Shown: positions 11,420-49,294 of the stretch, piece by piece
Layout: the number at the start of each line of letters is the position of its first letter
Position numbering within the stretch: the stretch's first letter is position 1
From: Ridgeia piscesae
Taxonomy: Eukaryota; Annelida; Polychaeta; Sabellida; Siboglinidae
Reading direction: 5' to 3'
Assembly (NCBI GenBank): GCA_025642075.2
Contig: JAODUO010000546.1
Coordinates: 162,501 to 226,500, forward strand
Length of the DNA stretch: 64,000 nucleotides
Program-made: the position numbers and the translations under genes
The notes under the pieces: model-generated
Told to the model about the DNA's origin: nothing
Databases searched by the model: none
What the model saw: the letters and a program-made list of their open reading frames with translations, nothing else

Positions 11420-12967
11420 ATATGGCAATAAGACTTGCATGCAATAAATTGATAACTTCAATGTGATAGACAGTTTAAGATATGGATCTACATTTACACT
11501 AAACAAAACTGTACCAGTAATAATTGCATAGGTAATCTTAACTAATTATGTAAATGTTTAGATATATTTTTGCAAAAAATAATTATATGTAAGAAATCAC
11601 AGACAGAAATTTAGTTTACTGAACATGCATAATACCCACTAGATATGCTTCTCCAGAATAGAAAAATTAAGTGGACTTTTAATGCCCTGCAAAGGCCCAG
11701 TCCAGTATCTGGAAGAAGAAGTGAGAAAATAAATTAAACTGGCACCTGTTTTCTTTCATACACACCAGTGTTTTGACCCATGTTGGTCTCACTGTGTTCA
11801 GTGTCACATGACTAACATTCGCTGACAGTGAATCAGAATACTTGGGTTAGAAAGTAATTGGATGCAGTCTTGATTCTGACTCACCATCTCACTTTCCCAG
11901 AATTAAATAAGAGTCCTGGTTCAAAGTACTCTATACATCATTCATCTGTGTGAACTCCAGGCTGTCTGTACATCTCTCAACTACAGTCTTTGTTTTAGAT
12001 TTCTTTGTTCACTATTCCGTAACTAAAGAATTTTTTGATTTCTTTTTGACAACATTCTGACACAGAATAGATGAATATATGTATAACTATTTATATTTCA
12101 TCTTTAAGTGATAGACCCAGAACAATCTTAAATATATTGTATTTGTATAATGATGTGTATTAATACACATGAAAATTATTCAGCGCTTCCCTGAATTTGT
12201 TGCATCACAGCAACATTTACGTTACTTCGATCACTGGTGAACCTGTTGATTTTATATATCAGTTTGGAAATTGCATGTACACCTGCAGTGGCTTTATTGT
12301 TTAATAAGTAAAATTTCTTAAATTCCCCCAAGAAATACCATAATTATTATATTAATGATCAAGCTACTGCAGAGATCTGTTGCATATAAAACATTGATGT
12401 TATGTGTATGCATGAATGCATGCATGTGTGTATTCATGCATGCTTACATGTGCATGCATGTGTGCACATACATGAATGTCTAATATTTCGCAAGATCATC
12501 ATCCAAAGTTGCACAGATGACATGTAGACAAGGGAAAGGAAATGTTTGAATTCTTTTGAATTTTAAAGCTTTGCATCAAAATTTATAATAAATGTTGCAT
12601 TTATTTCATGAAGTCGCCTGCTATCATATAGCATAAATTATAATACAAATACATTTATGGGAGCACAGTACAAGACTCATTCCCATGTCTCTAGGTGCAA
12701 CAGAGACAACCAGCCTACACTAACTGTCCACTTATGTAATGGTCCAGAGATCACCAAAACAGTAATAATGTATCTCTGTGTGCCCCAGCTGTAAACCTGT
12801 AAATAGAGCCCCCTCCCTGCCCTCAACCCTGGGAGCTAAACTGAGAGGAATATCCGGTTACTTGTCTGTGATTTGGCAGTGTGTGGAAACAGCCAAAGTC
12901 CATGTGACTGTGACAGGGTTTGTTTGTTGTGGGAATGAATCAGCTATGAGGAGTTAAACGCACAAAG
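11420..12967. other. Intergenic region, COX18 to modular protease
   Basis: No gene or recognisable transposon seen. A stretch near 12410-12480 is rich in alternating TGCATG words. The last 200 bp should hold the protease promoter and 5' UTR. Confidence 0.4.
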
Positions 12968-37422
<24,455 letters not shown>

Positions 37423-37625
37423 GAAACCATGTACCAGTAGTTCCAACTGGTCAGACAGCCAGGAACACAATTATTCAGAAAGGCCTAATTCAGTCAGTTA
37501 TTCCAGTAACCCAAAAAATGTTCAGTAATGTTGTTACATTGTACAGATAAACGTTTGAGCATGTAGTTTTAGTTGGCTGATATTGGGAACATCTATTTTC
37601 ATGCCTGAAACTGGTGTAGTTCCAG

Positions 37626-37635
37626 AATAAATAAA
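37626..37635 (+). terminator. Protease polyadenylation signals
   Basis: Two overlapping AATAAA hexamers about 200 bp after the protease stop codon. The RPS24 signal on the other strand lies about 660 bp further on, so the two transcripts converge without apparent overlap. Confidence 0.7.
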
Positions 37636-38295
37636 ATATGGAATACATGACTTTTTCATTTGCTTGCGAAGCTCAATTAGGCTATATTACAATGCTGGAT
37701 TTAGTATTCATAACTCCTTGGTTGTTTCACCAAAACTCAAAGATATGCACATAAAAGTTACGTGTACGATACCAGGTTACACAATGACCAATACCAAATT
37801 CAATGCTATTTTTCAAGGCTGATGTGATGAAATTAAATTAATGGCTATTAGTTTTAACCACGGATGAACTAGCACAAGCCACAAGACCACCGATCCACAA
37901 CTGGTCAACAAATGATGGCGTTAAAATGATAACAAATCCGCTTCATGTTTATATGATACTAAGCATACAACCAGGATCTATGACATTTGGTGAAGGAAAC
38001 TGGTTATGGACATTGTTGCATCAGATATTTTGGTAATAGCACGTTTGGCAACAAAATGTTTTAACATTTCAATTACTTGGCAATAGAACACTTAGGTACA
38101 GCAGTTCTTCTCAGCCATTTTCATCTGGTTTGACTGTAGAAACACTCCACCGAATTATATAACATGTCATTCCCAATGTGCACCACTGAAAGAGTTATAT
38201 TAATAACTGGATAATTGTTTGATTTTGGAATAATTTTTTACTAAACAAAACAACTACATGTGACATTCATTCACATGTTATTCTTAGCCACGGTT

Positions 38296-38301
38296 TTTAT
38301 T
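38296..38301 (-). terminator. RPS24 polyadenylation signal
   Basis: AATAAA on the minus strand, about 230 bp after the inferred RPS24 stop codon. Confidence 0.6.
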
Positions 38302-38525
38302 ATAAGTAGTATGCCTTTAAAGATAGTTTTACAAAAATATCCATTGCCAAGAATGCAATTCCACAAACAGACAAGGTCACTTTTAATAACCCACATGACA
38401 AGTGAGAACAATCCCATGCAACTGACATGTTGTTAATGAAAAAACAAAACCAACTGATGTGCAACCTATTTATTTGTAATCGATGTACACTGACACACAC
38501 CACAGGTCTTCTGCCATTGCACTGT

Positions 38526-41500
38526 TTACTGGAAGAAAACAAAAAACAAGGATTACACTCGATGCAAGATCAAAGTTGGTAGTATTGTTCTGCTAAATGT
38601 GATTGAAACATCTGTCAACAGGTGTAAAAGACTTGAGCTACAGATCGAAATGTAGTTACAGCAAAGAAATAGGAGTAATGTTGCAGAGAGGAATGGCGAA
38701 ACGGTAAGAGTAGGGTGGAAATATTATTAGATAGAAAGAAAGAATGCTGTGGTACTGTAGGAATACTGATGGAAAGAGACTGGTTTGGAGGTAATGTTCT
38801 GAAAAAGGCTGACTACTGAAATGAGACCTCATAAGATAATCACATTCTAACCATGACCTATTGACCGGTCAATGCTGCTGAATACAGGACACAACTAGAA
38901 ATCAAGACATTATACCGCTGTATGAATATTGTTACAGATATTGTTAGATAATGATGTTACGTTGTAGCAATGTTGTTACCAAAATGAGAAAACACTTACG
39001 AAAGCAGTGTTCACACAGGACTTTCATTCATCAGAAACAAGGGGAAAAACTGGGGAACCAGACTGGCTCTGTACATAGCAGCATGCTTACACATCAAATA
39101 CAAACCACAGGGAGGCAGGGCAGTTATCACTGGAGGCGGCACACGCAAATTATTACACACTGACTCAAACAGCCACTGAATGTTACCACCTAGACTCTAT
39201 CAAAATCCAAATGGGTCAACATGCATATTTTCTGCAGCAACAATCCACAACAAACTGCCATCTACAAGGGTCTTTCAAAAGCAACACCATTGTGCTTACC
39301 CAAACACCAACACTTAGCGCTGTGGACAAATAAACAGTGCAAACTTGATGAATGTGACATCAAATAATGTTTGCTCAAAATTGCCATCAGTGAACAAAAC
39401 GCACATGAAAGAGATCACCTAAACAAACCTCCCATTGTGCAGAGAACCCATCCAGTCATCAGTTATACTATGATCAGCTTTAATGTAAAATGTCATATTG
39501 AATCAAATGTACAGAACTATTATACATATTCTCAATCTGAATAAAGTAGCAACACAATCAAATACTCACTTTCTTGCCAGCAGCTCCTACTTTCGACTTC
39601 TTCGTGCCGCGCACCTTCTTCATCCTGTTCTTACGGTCCTTCCTCTGTTTCCTCGAGCTCTTCGGCTTCTCGTATAGGCCGTGCTGCAAACAACAGTTAC
39701 ATATTACTGACTGACCAGTCTCCTGCAGAAAAGGTGTTTAAATTACTTACAGTGGTGAGTTTCTAGGTAACAAGTCAAGCTTCCTTCCAAGCAACAACAG
39801 GCTTAGTGGGACAGTTTTAAGTAAACAAGTAATTTTTTATTTTATTACTACTAGCATTTGTAGAGCGCCATATCTCTGGGACCAGCTTGTTCATAGGCGC
39901 ATACACACATCACAATAAAATGTACTTTGAAATGTCAACTATTCCAGGATTTGACATGGAATTTGATGTGTTCTGATAATTACACACCATACAGTGTCCA
40001 AGATTTTTATTTTCATGGCTACCCATGACTCTTTTGCAATTGGCGATTTTCTTAATGTAAGAACAAATGCTGATGTACAGGGTTTTTCTTAAAATCTAGT
40101 GACCTAAAAAATAATTAAACACCACATCAATGGTTATAAAGCGTTCAACATAAATACCAATTTAGAAACCTACAGGTCAACATTCCAAAAGACAGGTGTT
40201 TAACAACGTACCCTCTGGAGCCTGTACTTGGGCTCTAGTTTCTTAGCGAAGTCCAGACTGTCGTAGATGAGGGCGAATCCAGTTGTCCTGCCACCACCGA
40301 ATTGCGTCCGGAAGCCGAAGCAGAAGACTACGTCGGATGTAGTTTTATACATCTGTGCCAGCTTCTCACGCACCTCTGTCTTGGGAACAGTAGCACGCCC
40401 CGTGTGGAACACATCCACCACCTGCAGATGACACAGACACACAGAACTGTTAACACACTCTATTCATCAGTGACTGTGTAGTGTGTACGTCTTTACAACA
40501 ATTATGTAGCCAATTAATAATGGCAAAGCAACATACATCCTAAGTAACCTGATCCCTGATGTACAACAAATTAACAAAGAACAAATAATCATGGCACTTC
40601 ATTGCTGTTAGTACCATATATCACACACTATACATACCAATTAATAATGTGTTATCTACAAAACAAGCTTATTATATACAAAACACTCCCCAAAAAGATT
40701 ACGATTGATGGCTGACGTATTTAATGTGATGCAAGATGTAGCTAATCATTCAAAATATTATCCAGTAATATCCGTGTAAATTACTTACCATCTGCTTCCT
40801 ACATAGCAGACGATTGGTAAGGAACTTGCGAGTTCGAACTGTAGTGGTGCCGTCACCCTGAAGAACAACAAATATTAACCAAGTTATGTCCAACCATAGA
40901 TAATTATGAGTATCTATAAAAAGTATTAATTGGATAAAGCAATTCAAGATGCAAGTCACAAGCGTAATAGTATAAGTTTGTTGTCTTATTTCTTGATTTA
41001 TGTAATCTTTGCCGGCATGACCGATTTTAATGAGTTTCTTTTGTAGAAGAAAGCCAAAATTCAGGAGTATTTACATATCAGAGGGCAACCATCAACGCAG
41101 TAATAAAGACAAACAGCGCTGGCCATTGGTGCGCCCATTATTTTAATCTATGCGAAAATACGACGATTGTTGGCAAAGAGGTGAGTACTGAGTGCAAGTG
41201 TAACTAAGATTATTACAAGCTTAGCATCATGCATGCATATCGAAAAAATATCCACAAAAGCTATGTTTCACTCAACAGGCCTAAATAGCATCATTATTAG
41301 CATTTCGTAGGGTTGAAGCATACATTTAGGAAAATAGAGTTAGAGGGGTGAATCGAGTTAAGGCCATTTTAGTAAAACATCACCAGGTAAGGAATACGTT
41401 ACAGCAAAAAGACTGACAGTGCTATGGACAAAACCTATTTAAGATGCTTCAGGAAATACGGAGATAACTGAAAATATCACAACTGATATATATGAATATG

Positions 41501-41586
41501 TAGTAAAACATCAATGACATTAGCAATTGATTCTGACTTTAATAATAAAGATGAAGTAAGATTTGAACCCGTAATTTACACACCAT
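38526..41586 (-). CDS. RPS24: 40S ribosomal protein S24 (eS24)
   Basis: A component of the small ribosomal subunit. Coding exons on the minus strand: start codon 41584-41586, then 40857-40789, 40421-40212, 39683-39570, and a last exon whose first codon is the stop TAA (38528-38526). The product is 132 aa, as in other animals. Conserved blocks: [23 protein letters not shown]-like [58 protein letters not shown] and [10 protein letters not shown]. Known animal RPS24 genes share this structure: the ATG is the last codon of exon 1, exon 3 is 210 bp, and an isoform ends AGKK with the stop at the start of the last exon. No damage seen. Exon 1 and the stop exon are inferred from position, splice sites and this conserved structure. 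Confidence 0.93.
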
Positions 41587-41620
41587 GTTTAGGTTCGCCA
41601 ATGGAGGCCGGAAAAGGAAG
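41584..41620 (-). promoter_or_regulatory. RPS24: RPS24 exon 1 with TOP-like transcript start
   Basis: On the minus strand a pyrimidine tract CTTCCTTTTCC (41620-41610) is followed by about 24 bases and then ATG immediately before a GTGTGT donor. Ribosomal protein mRNAs begin with a C in such a 5' terminal oligopyrimidine tract, which places them under mTOR/LARP1 translational control. An AT-rich TATATA lies just upstream. Confidence 0.7.
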
Positions 41621-43570
41621 TTGGTATATAATCTCGTTCCCCATGAAACACGTGACTATGGCAAAATGGTTACAAGCATATGAACAAAAACGTCTACGTT
41701 GGCAATCTGTTACAATAAATAGCTTGACTTGGCAAAATGCTTTGAAATTGGAGCTATCTGCACTATGGGAAGTGGAACAGTACATACCCGAGGGTATATG
41801 TTGGCTATCGAATGGCTCGTCAAATATTCTGAGTGGCGCCACATGGTAGCTCGGATACGAATTACCATCCCGTCTAGACGTAGCAAGCTGGAGGTTATCC
41901 CTATCGGAAGTTAGCTTCTCTACGCCTACGGTGCCTACGACGGTCTTATGGGCTGTTTAGGTAAGCCAGAATACATTCATAAAAGTTGTTCAAGTAAGTG
42001 CTTCTGTGCTATGATCTCTATGACGCTTTACAAGTATAGATTGCCCACCCCGTTGTCAGGGAGTTGTGTTACTGAAATCAGATTGCAGTTACACTACCGG
42101 GTCTGGGTACATATAATTATGTTTGCAGGCTTTAGGCTTCATTTTAGCTGTGCCCGATCCAAGTTTGTGGGCAACACTATTTTTGTTAAAAAACACATTA
42201 ACTTCTTAAACTAGTTCTGAGACATAATTATGCAATTCCAATGATCAAAATGAAACTGAAAGGACGCTGCACTACTTGGGGGCGTTCAATGTCGCACGTA
42301 ACGCTGGTCAAAGTCACAATCATAGGTTACCTACAATGTTCGCTCGACGTGTCGCTATTCCTGTTGAATGTAAAACTAGTTTGAATTAAGGCGTTGCCCT
42401 AATTGCATAGGCCTGCTGTACGTGACAATGTAAGCAGAAATAACAAATAACGTAATAATTAGTCGCTGGATGGCGACACCACAGTGATCGTTCGCCGTGA
42501 AAAGGTTATCACCCAGCTGGTCACGTGGTGGAGCCACACACATGTATGCTTGTCCATGTTGTCAGGTGGGGACATACCACCAAATGGAGTCCTACGCCAT
42601 TAATCCTGATAGTAGTCCTGCTTAAAAGAACGGCATTGTGCAATTTTTGTAAATTCCTGGAAGCAAAGAATGTAGGATTGGTTGAGTAGAAATTATTTTT
42701 TTGTGCAGCATGGCATCAGAGCTGTGAAATAATGACATTTGTCAGACAGTGACCAGCTAGGCGCGTATGCATACAGGTGTAGTTCGGCCTAGAGGTGTCA
42801 ACATTGGCAATCGCCGGCTGATTGGAGCAGAAATGGAGCGGTGTCAGGTTAGAGATTGGATAGTAGGAGAAAGAGATATGCCATGTTCACGAATTTTATA
42901 TATGATATGTGTGAATGGAGGCTAGTCAGTGTCTGAATTTTTTCATAAAATGCATTGATAAACCTAGCAGGAAATCAAAGAAACGTTTCAATGGCCGCCT
43001 ATGGGAAATCAATGGTGGTATCTACCCAGGTGTGATATTAGTTATCTTTCTGGTCTTATTTTCTTCCTGTTTTTTGTCTTTTTTATGCTATAACTATTTT
43101 ATTGTTATGTCGCACGTTATGTCGTCTTCATTTGTTTGAAAACATCTGTCAATTACTTTCATACTGTTGTACACATAATATTGTATAGTTTTTACCCAAT
43201 TTTTTTTTTAATAACTTATTCAATTTTATTTCACGACCTATTTATTTATGTTATTATCCAGTTATTTATTATTTTACTTGTACCCCATAATTGCTTTAGT
43301 TGTTTATTTAAGTAATGTACTTTTAAAAATTGTAGTTTATTTAAGTATACATATCTAGACTATTTGTCCAAAATAAACATACTACTACTGTACTGTGAGA
43401 AACCACTTAGCTTGATCTGTTCTAGAGGGTGGAGTTGTGTCAACCCATGATTTGGATGGGTAAAGTTTGTTTCAGATGGGTAATAAATTAGAGTGGACAG
43501 TGAAATGGACATCCAGGACACATTTTTTTTAATCAAATCTTAGTTCACATATAATTTATGTTAACACATT
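41621..43570. other. Intergenic region upstream of RPS24
   Basis: No supportable gene or transposon. Short frames, for example near 42915-43139, lack domain or splice support and become hydrophobic low-complexity sequence. Confidence 0.4.
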
Positions 43571-43579
43571 TGCATGCTT

Positions 43580-44320
43580 GTCAATAGATGGCAAGAACAC
43601 ATCTCCATGTTTGTCAAAGATAGCATGAAATGTGTGTCAGTGGATGGTAAGAATACATCACTAAACTTGTCAATAGATGGCAAGAACACATCTCCATGTT
43701 TGTCAAAGATAGCATGAAATGTGTGTCAGTGGATGGTAAGAATACATCACTAAACTTGTCAATAGATGGCAAGAACACATCTCCATGTTTGTCAAAGATA
43801 GCATGAAATGTGTGTCAGTGGATGGTAAGAATACATCACTAAACTTGTCAATAGATGGCAAGAACACATCTCCATGTTTGTCAAAGATAGCATGAAATGT
43901 GTGTCAGTGGATGGTAAGAATACATCACTAAACTTGTCAATAGATGGCAAGAACACATCTCCATGTTTGTCAAAGATAGCATGAAATGTGTGTCAGTGGA
44001 TGGTAAGAATACATCACTAAACTTGTCAATAGATGGCAAGAACACATCTCCATGTTTGTCAAAGATAGCATGAAATGTGTGTCAGTGGATGGTAAGAATA
44101 CATCACTAAACTTGTCAATAGATGGCAAGAACACATCTCCATGTTTGTCAAAGATAGCATGAAATGTGTGTCAGTGGATGGTAAGAATACATCACTAAAC
44201 TTATCAGTAGATGGCAAGAACACATCTCCATGTTTGTCAAAGATAGCATGAAATGTGTGTCAGTGGATGGTAAGAATACATCACTAAACTTGTCAGTAGA
44301 TGACATGAACACAACTCTCA
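43580..44320. repeat. 89-bp minisatellite (about 8 copies), each unit a dimer of related halves
   Basis: Unit: TGTCAATAGATGGCAAGAAC, ACATCTCCATG, TTTGTCAAAGATAGCATGAA, ATGTGTGTCAGTGGATGGTA, AGAATACATCACTAAACT. The halves share TGTCARTRGATGGYAAGAA, then ACATC, pointing to an older shorter unit fixed as a dimer. Copies are almost identical except the last two (TCAGTAGATG), so the expansion is recent. Confidence 0.95.
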
Positions 44321-44629
44321 ACATCAGGATTTTTCAACGGAAAGTATGAAAACATCATCTGCCATTGCCTTAGATAAAGTAATCTATTATGGCTCCAGGT
44401 GTCTTGACAACAGTGTGTATCGGCAACTGATTCTCATTGTCAAATTTAAGTAGCACTAGTCCACAGATTACTCATGTACTGATGAAGTTACATATCAGGG
44501 ATCAGTGCAAAACCTCTATCAATGCCATTACCAAACGTTAATTGTCTGAACATACATGTAGATGAAGTGTTTATTTAACTAGTGTTGAGTTGGTATAATA
44601 CTTAATTTATACCTCTTTGCAAAAAAATC

Positions 44630-45050
44630 TATGTTATAGGATATTCATAAAAACATTTGTTTTTAAAACAGACCAGGCTCTCATTGTCGTTCCTAGGGTT
44701 AACCTGGAATGCTTCGGCCGACAAGCTTTTTCATGCACAGGACCCTCACGTTGGAACTCGCTTCCATTACATCTCAGAACACGATGTGATCCTGGACTTT
44801 TTAGGAAACACCTTTTTGTTTGGTTTTATGAGGCGTTTTACTAAATTGTTTACATAATTTTGTGCATTGTGATATTATAGAAATGTGTACTTTTAATCTG
44901 CTGATCTGTTATAGTACAGAGATCCTATATACACTGTGTTGTAATGTAAATTTTACATTCATAACCTATTTTTACTTTTAAGCACCCCTGAATTTACTTT
45001 GTAAATATATGTGGTGTTGAAATAAAATTGAATTAAATATTAAAACAACG
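44630..45050 (+). mobile_element. LINE 3' end (L2/CR1-like)
   Basis: The frame VPRVNLECFGRQAFSCTGPS, then RWNSLPLHLRT and GLFRKHLFVWFY, is the standard ORF2 C-terminus of L2-type LINEs (xxFGxRAFSxxxPxxWNSLPxxLR). About 180 bp of AT-rich 3' UTR follows, with an ATAAAATTGAATTAAAT end. Confidence 0.75.
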
Positions 45051-46234
45051 TGTCATTTTTATCGAAATATCTTCTATACCCTGTAATTTTTTCTTCAAAG
45101 AGTGTAGTTATAAGTTAGTAGTTTTTAAATCATATTTTATATATTAACCTACCAGGTAGTCTGAGAAAAAAAAACCATTTCAGTCTTTGCAACCATTTTA
45201 TTTAATTTTGGGATACTTACTGTACTGTATTAATTATATTAAGCATGCAGTATGCTTAAATCTTTTTGAATTTTATGTGAAATATGCATAGTAATAAGCA
45301 TACTCCCATTTATGCACTGTATTTTGTTTGGTTCCCCAGTATGAGTTATAAGCTACTATAATTCTACATTGTGATCATTTAGGTGGAACTTTTGACCACC
45401 TTTAATCACTGAGATTTGAATGTATTTTGACCAAGACGTTGAAATGAAATTATAATGATGAAATGTTGCCTTGCTGTAGGCTTAGGAGATCATTGTCACA
45501 ACGTTATACTCTGCCAACAATTGGGGTGTATGCTTAAGGGGCATGTATGTTTAATACATGTAGAATGAATATGTTGTTCCAAATTCATATGCAAGTTTTC
45601 ATATAACATGATGGATGAAACACAAAGGTTCGTTTTTCTCAGAACTAACAATAGGTATATAATGCAACAAGACCTTTCATTGCTTGTATCACTGTGATGG
45701 ATATGTTGACAATTTGCAGCCAGTTGTAGCTGGTGTAGTCCATGCGCTGGAGACTCTCAGGCTGCAGGCGCCGATTACACACCTTTGTAAGTATCCCAGA
45801 GTGCATAGTGCTCATCAGTGTCAGGTTTGTTTTGGGGTCGTACGGCTAGTTCTAATCGCCATCTGTCTGTGATCCATTCCTCATTATTAAATATCACATT
45901 CAACCTTTGTATTTAAGTGAGTAAATATTCACATGAGGTGTATTTTTCAAGGAATACTTGACATTTTTTATTTCAGGGATACTACTTTTCTAGAAATGAT
46001 CAATCATTAGCTAATCATGCTTGTGTGCATACAATTTCTCATAAGTGTAAATACCGATATTACAATTTTGGTAATATCCAATTAAATACATTATGCAATG
46101 CCCAAATTTGCAAGAGAAATAATGTATTTTCAGTATATATCAGCATATAGCCTTTATAATTGGAATGACCATAATGATTGTTTAGATTTGGGCACTGTAT
46201 GTTCTTGGAAAGCCTAAATATTTTCAAAATAATA

Positions 46235-46268
<34 letters not shown>

Positions 46269-46859
46269 CATGTGTTTGGCCATCTATTATTTCTACAAGC
46301 AGCACACACTCTGTGACAATGTTTTTGAACACCAATATTAATTATTTTTATGCATTGTATTTTTTCGGACAGCTGATAATTTTATTATTTTACGTGTGTG
46401 AATACATGTGGCCATCCCAGTAGGTCAAACAGTCTGAACAGAACACGACAATATGAAATTAATAATTGGTTGTGAACATTTTGCTTGTGTGATGTGGCGT
46501 GTAATCCGTGTAAAGTTGTGTTCCTTGTGGGTCTGTTATGATACATACGTTTAGCTGGGCTACAATAGGGTACCTGTGTGTTTAGAACAACTATAAAAAA
46601 TTGTAGCTGCATCCATTTACTTCTGCAAAAGGTTTTTTTTTAAATGTTATATCACTTTTATGTATATGAAACAATCAAATTGTGAACAATTTATAAAGCA
46701 TATTAATGCAGTTTTTATGGCAGTATAATGTATATTAAAAGTATCATAAAATTATTAATAAATGAATGGTGAGGTGAGATTAACGTAATTGAGCATCCTT
46801 TAGCAACATCCTGTTCCATAAAAAAAGCCAAATCCAAAAGCTGCGACTGTTTCTTGCAG

Positions 46860-47005
46860 GGTTGGGTGCCTGCGATGGATGTCATTGTAAATGTTACGTT
46901 GTATCTTGGGCGTCTCGTTCCTTGGACTGCAAACGTCCTTCTTGGTTGGTTCTTCGCATTGGTGGGACTGCTTCCTGGCTTTGGGGGCCGAAACGTGATC
47001 CTCCC
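46860..47005 (+). CDS. Possible exon, unassigned
   Basis: A pyrimidine-AG acceptor (TTTCTTGCAG) and a donor CCC|GTATGT frame a 146-bp segment open in two plus frames. One frame is hydrophobic (LLGWFFALVGLLPGFGG); the other is Cys/Trp-rich. The hydrophobic frame is phase-compatible with the segment at 49295-49404, but such a sequence is not expected at the PARG N-terminus. A smaller splice-framed segment lies at 45720-45786. Either could be chance or part of an unrecognised gene. Confidence 0.2.
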
Positions 47006-47959
47006 GTATGTATGATGTTATTGGCTAACCAGATGACAGATATGGGGTGAATCAGATTTAATACTATAATGTGTAATCATAAAAATTGGGATGTCATAAT
47101 TAATCTGGATTGCATTTGTCATGATTACAATCTGTGTGTGTGTATTATAGTATTACTGTAATCAGTCAGATATATAATTTATATCACAAAATAAGTTTTT
47201 GAAGCTGTAACAGTGGTTAATATGCTATATATCTGATAGTGATAACATGATCCTCTCATACATGTTAATAATAATCAGGTAACTTCTATTGCACATCAGA
47301 ACAAAAGGGTTGGTCAGTCTCCGAGTCAGTTTGCAACATTCCAGTTGTCAACAGATGAATTAAAAGTAAAAAGTAATTGTCATTGATTTGTGATCAGATT
47401 GTCAGGTGGATAATATCAAACACCTAAAATAATCAAATCACCAGCTGTCCAGAAAGATAGGTAATAAACTTTTGACTACATTTGTTGGTTGCTCATACGT
47501 ATTTCTGGCACGTTACAGCCAGGCACGGTTGACCGAAAACATAAAACATGTAAAAAACTTATTTTTGTAGATTTGTATTGTGTCAAAAAACGTACAGTGT
47601 CCAACTATACCTTCAATACAGGAGTTAATGATGAGATGTATGATCACCAATTATGTTATAGTTAAAGTTTACTACATTTATTAACACTGTAAACTATTAT
47701 TTCATGGTGTGAGGTTTTGCATGCTTATATAGATGTTTTATCTGATGAGGCTTATGTCTTATTGTTATGGCATTATATCAATTGATCATAATACAGTGTA
47801 GACACCTTTATAAATCTGATCATAGAAAAGCAGTTGGAAATATACTGTAATAATGCTACACACCCATGCATACATGCATGCATACATACGCACACCTAGT
47901 CATAAATGTGCACAATAATATAACTTTAAATATAGATTAAAGTAAAGTTACTGCTGCTA

Positions 47960-48830
47960 CATTAATTACCCTGTCTGTTGTCTTTAATACTATTGATCAT
48001 ACCATTGTCACAAATCATTTATATTTATTATATGGTGTACATATCTGCTGCTGCTATAAGTTGTTTTAATCATGTCTAACTAACAGACACTAATATTGGA
48101 GACCATCTTTTGTTAGTACTCTCTATTTCATGTGGTGTTCGTCAAATGGTCTGTTTTTTACAGTTACTTTTTACACAATATACAACTATGCTGAGTTCAG
48201 CTATTAACATACATAATTTGAATCAGCACCTCAATCCAGATATTACTCAGATTTACATTTATTTGTCTACTCCTAATGTTAAATGCTCCATGAATTAGCT
48301 CTGAAATGTTTCCATCGGGTGGCTCAGAGAGTGGCAGTAGATGACATTAAGTGTAGATATTAGATAAGCCAGAGTTTCAAATTATCAGCACACAGGAACA
48401 GTGCAAAATAATTAAGAACCTTTTCCCCACCTCTCACTAGCCAGTGTGTCATGTGTGCACACCCAACTTGAAATTTAGTTGTTATATTTGATGATAACTC
48501 AAACTTCAGAAAGCACATTTCTCAAAGCTGTTATTATCACGTTGCTGATTTATGACATAGTCATCCATCCATGCCTCTTTCTTTTGTAAAAAAAGTTTTT
48601 CTATTGTGGCCAGCACACTGTACTAGTAAACGGGATTATTGTCATCAATTAAATATTTGATAACCTTGCTTACCCAGCATAGATCCATGATATAGCCACC
48701 CACCTGTTGACAACAGGTGTATCAGTACTACTTACTGATTTTGAGATTGACTATCACTGTAGTACATACTGATGTGCCTCTGGACTTGGTTTCCAAGGAT
48801 TTAGGAATAATAAGTTACAATATTATTATA
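47960..48830 (+). mobile_element. Heavily decayed LINE reverse transcriptase relic (L2/CR1-like)
   Basis: Shifting frames keep RT landmarks in order: FNTIDHTIVTNHLYLLYGV near 47990, SISCGVRQ near 48125, FTQYTTMLSSAINIHNLNQ near 48170, TQIYIYLSTPNVKCSMN near 48250 just after a corrupted YADD box, and later CTSKRDYCHQLN near 48625, a version of the VTSRLDYCNSLL motif. Many stops show great age. Confidence 0.7.
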
Positions 48831-48985
48831 GGTTGATTGTTTAGCATATTTACATTGATTACGTCATTTGGGGGACAACTTGTTTTGGCCTATGTGTCCC
48901 TTGCAAATAATTTATTTTTGTTGGTTATCCTTTCAAATTAATAAAATGCCTTGTAGAAATGTTATCACATGTATATGTTCCTTCA

Positions 48986-49059
<74 letters not shown>

Positions 49060-49294
49060 CATTTTGTAAGACCTGTGAAAGAATTATATTTGTAAAGAAG
49101 GAGCATCAATTATTTTAATTATGCACATTTACAGAAGACTCACCCATAGACAAGTCATAAATATTTTAACCCTTTCTTTTATATTGGCAAACATGGTCTT
49201 TGCATTGGGCAAATAACATTATCCAAATTGCGTTCATTTCACGAATATGTGGTTTGTCTTATGTAACAACCGAAGCTCCATCCTATTTGTGCAG

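Noticed and set aside
42915..43139. Small membrane protein (74 codons, hydrophobic C-terminal half)
   Set aside because: AT-rich region, no homology recognised, no splice or transcript context; the hydrophobicity reflects T-rich codons.
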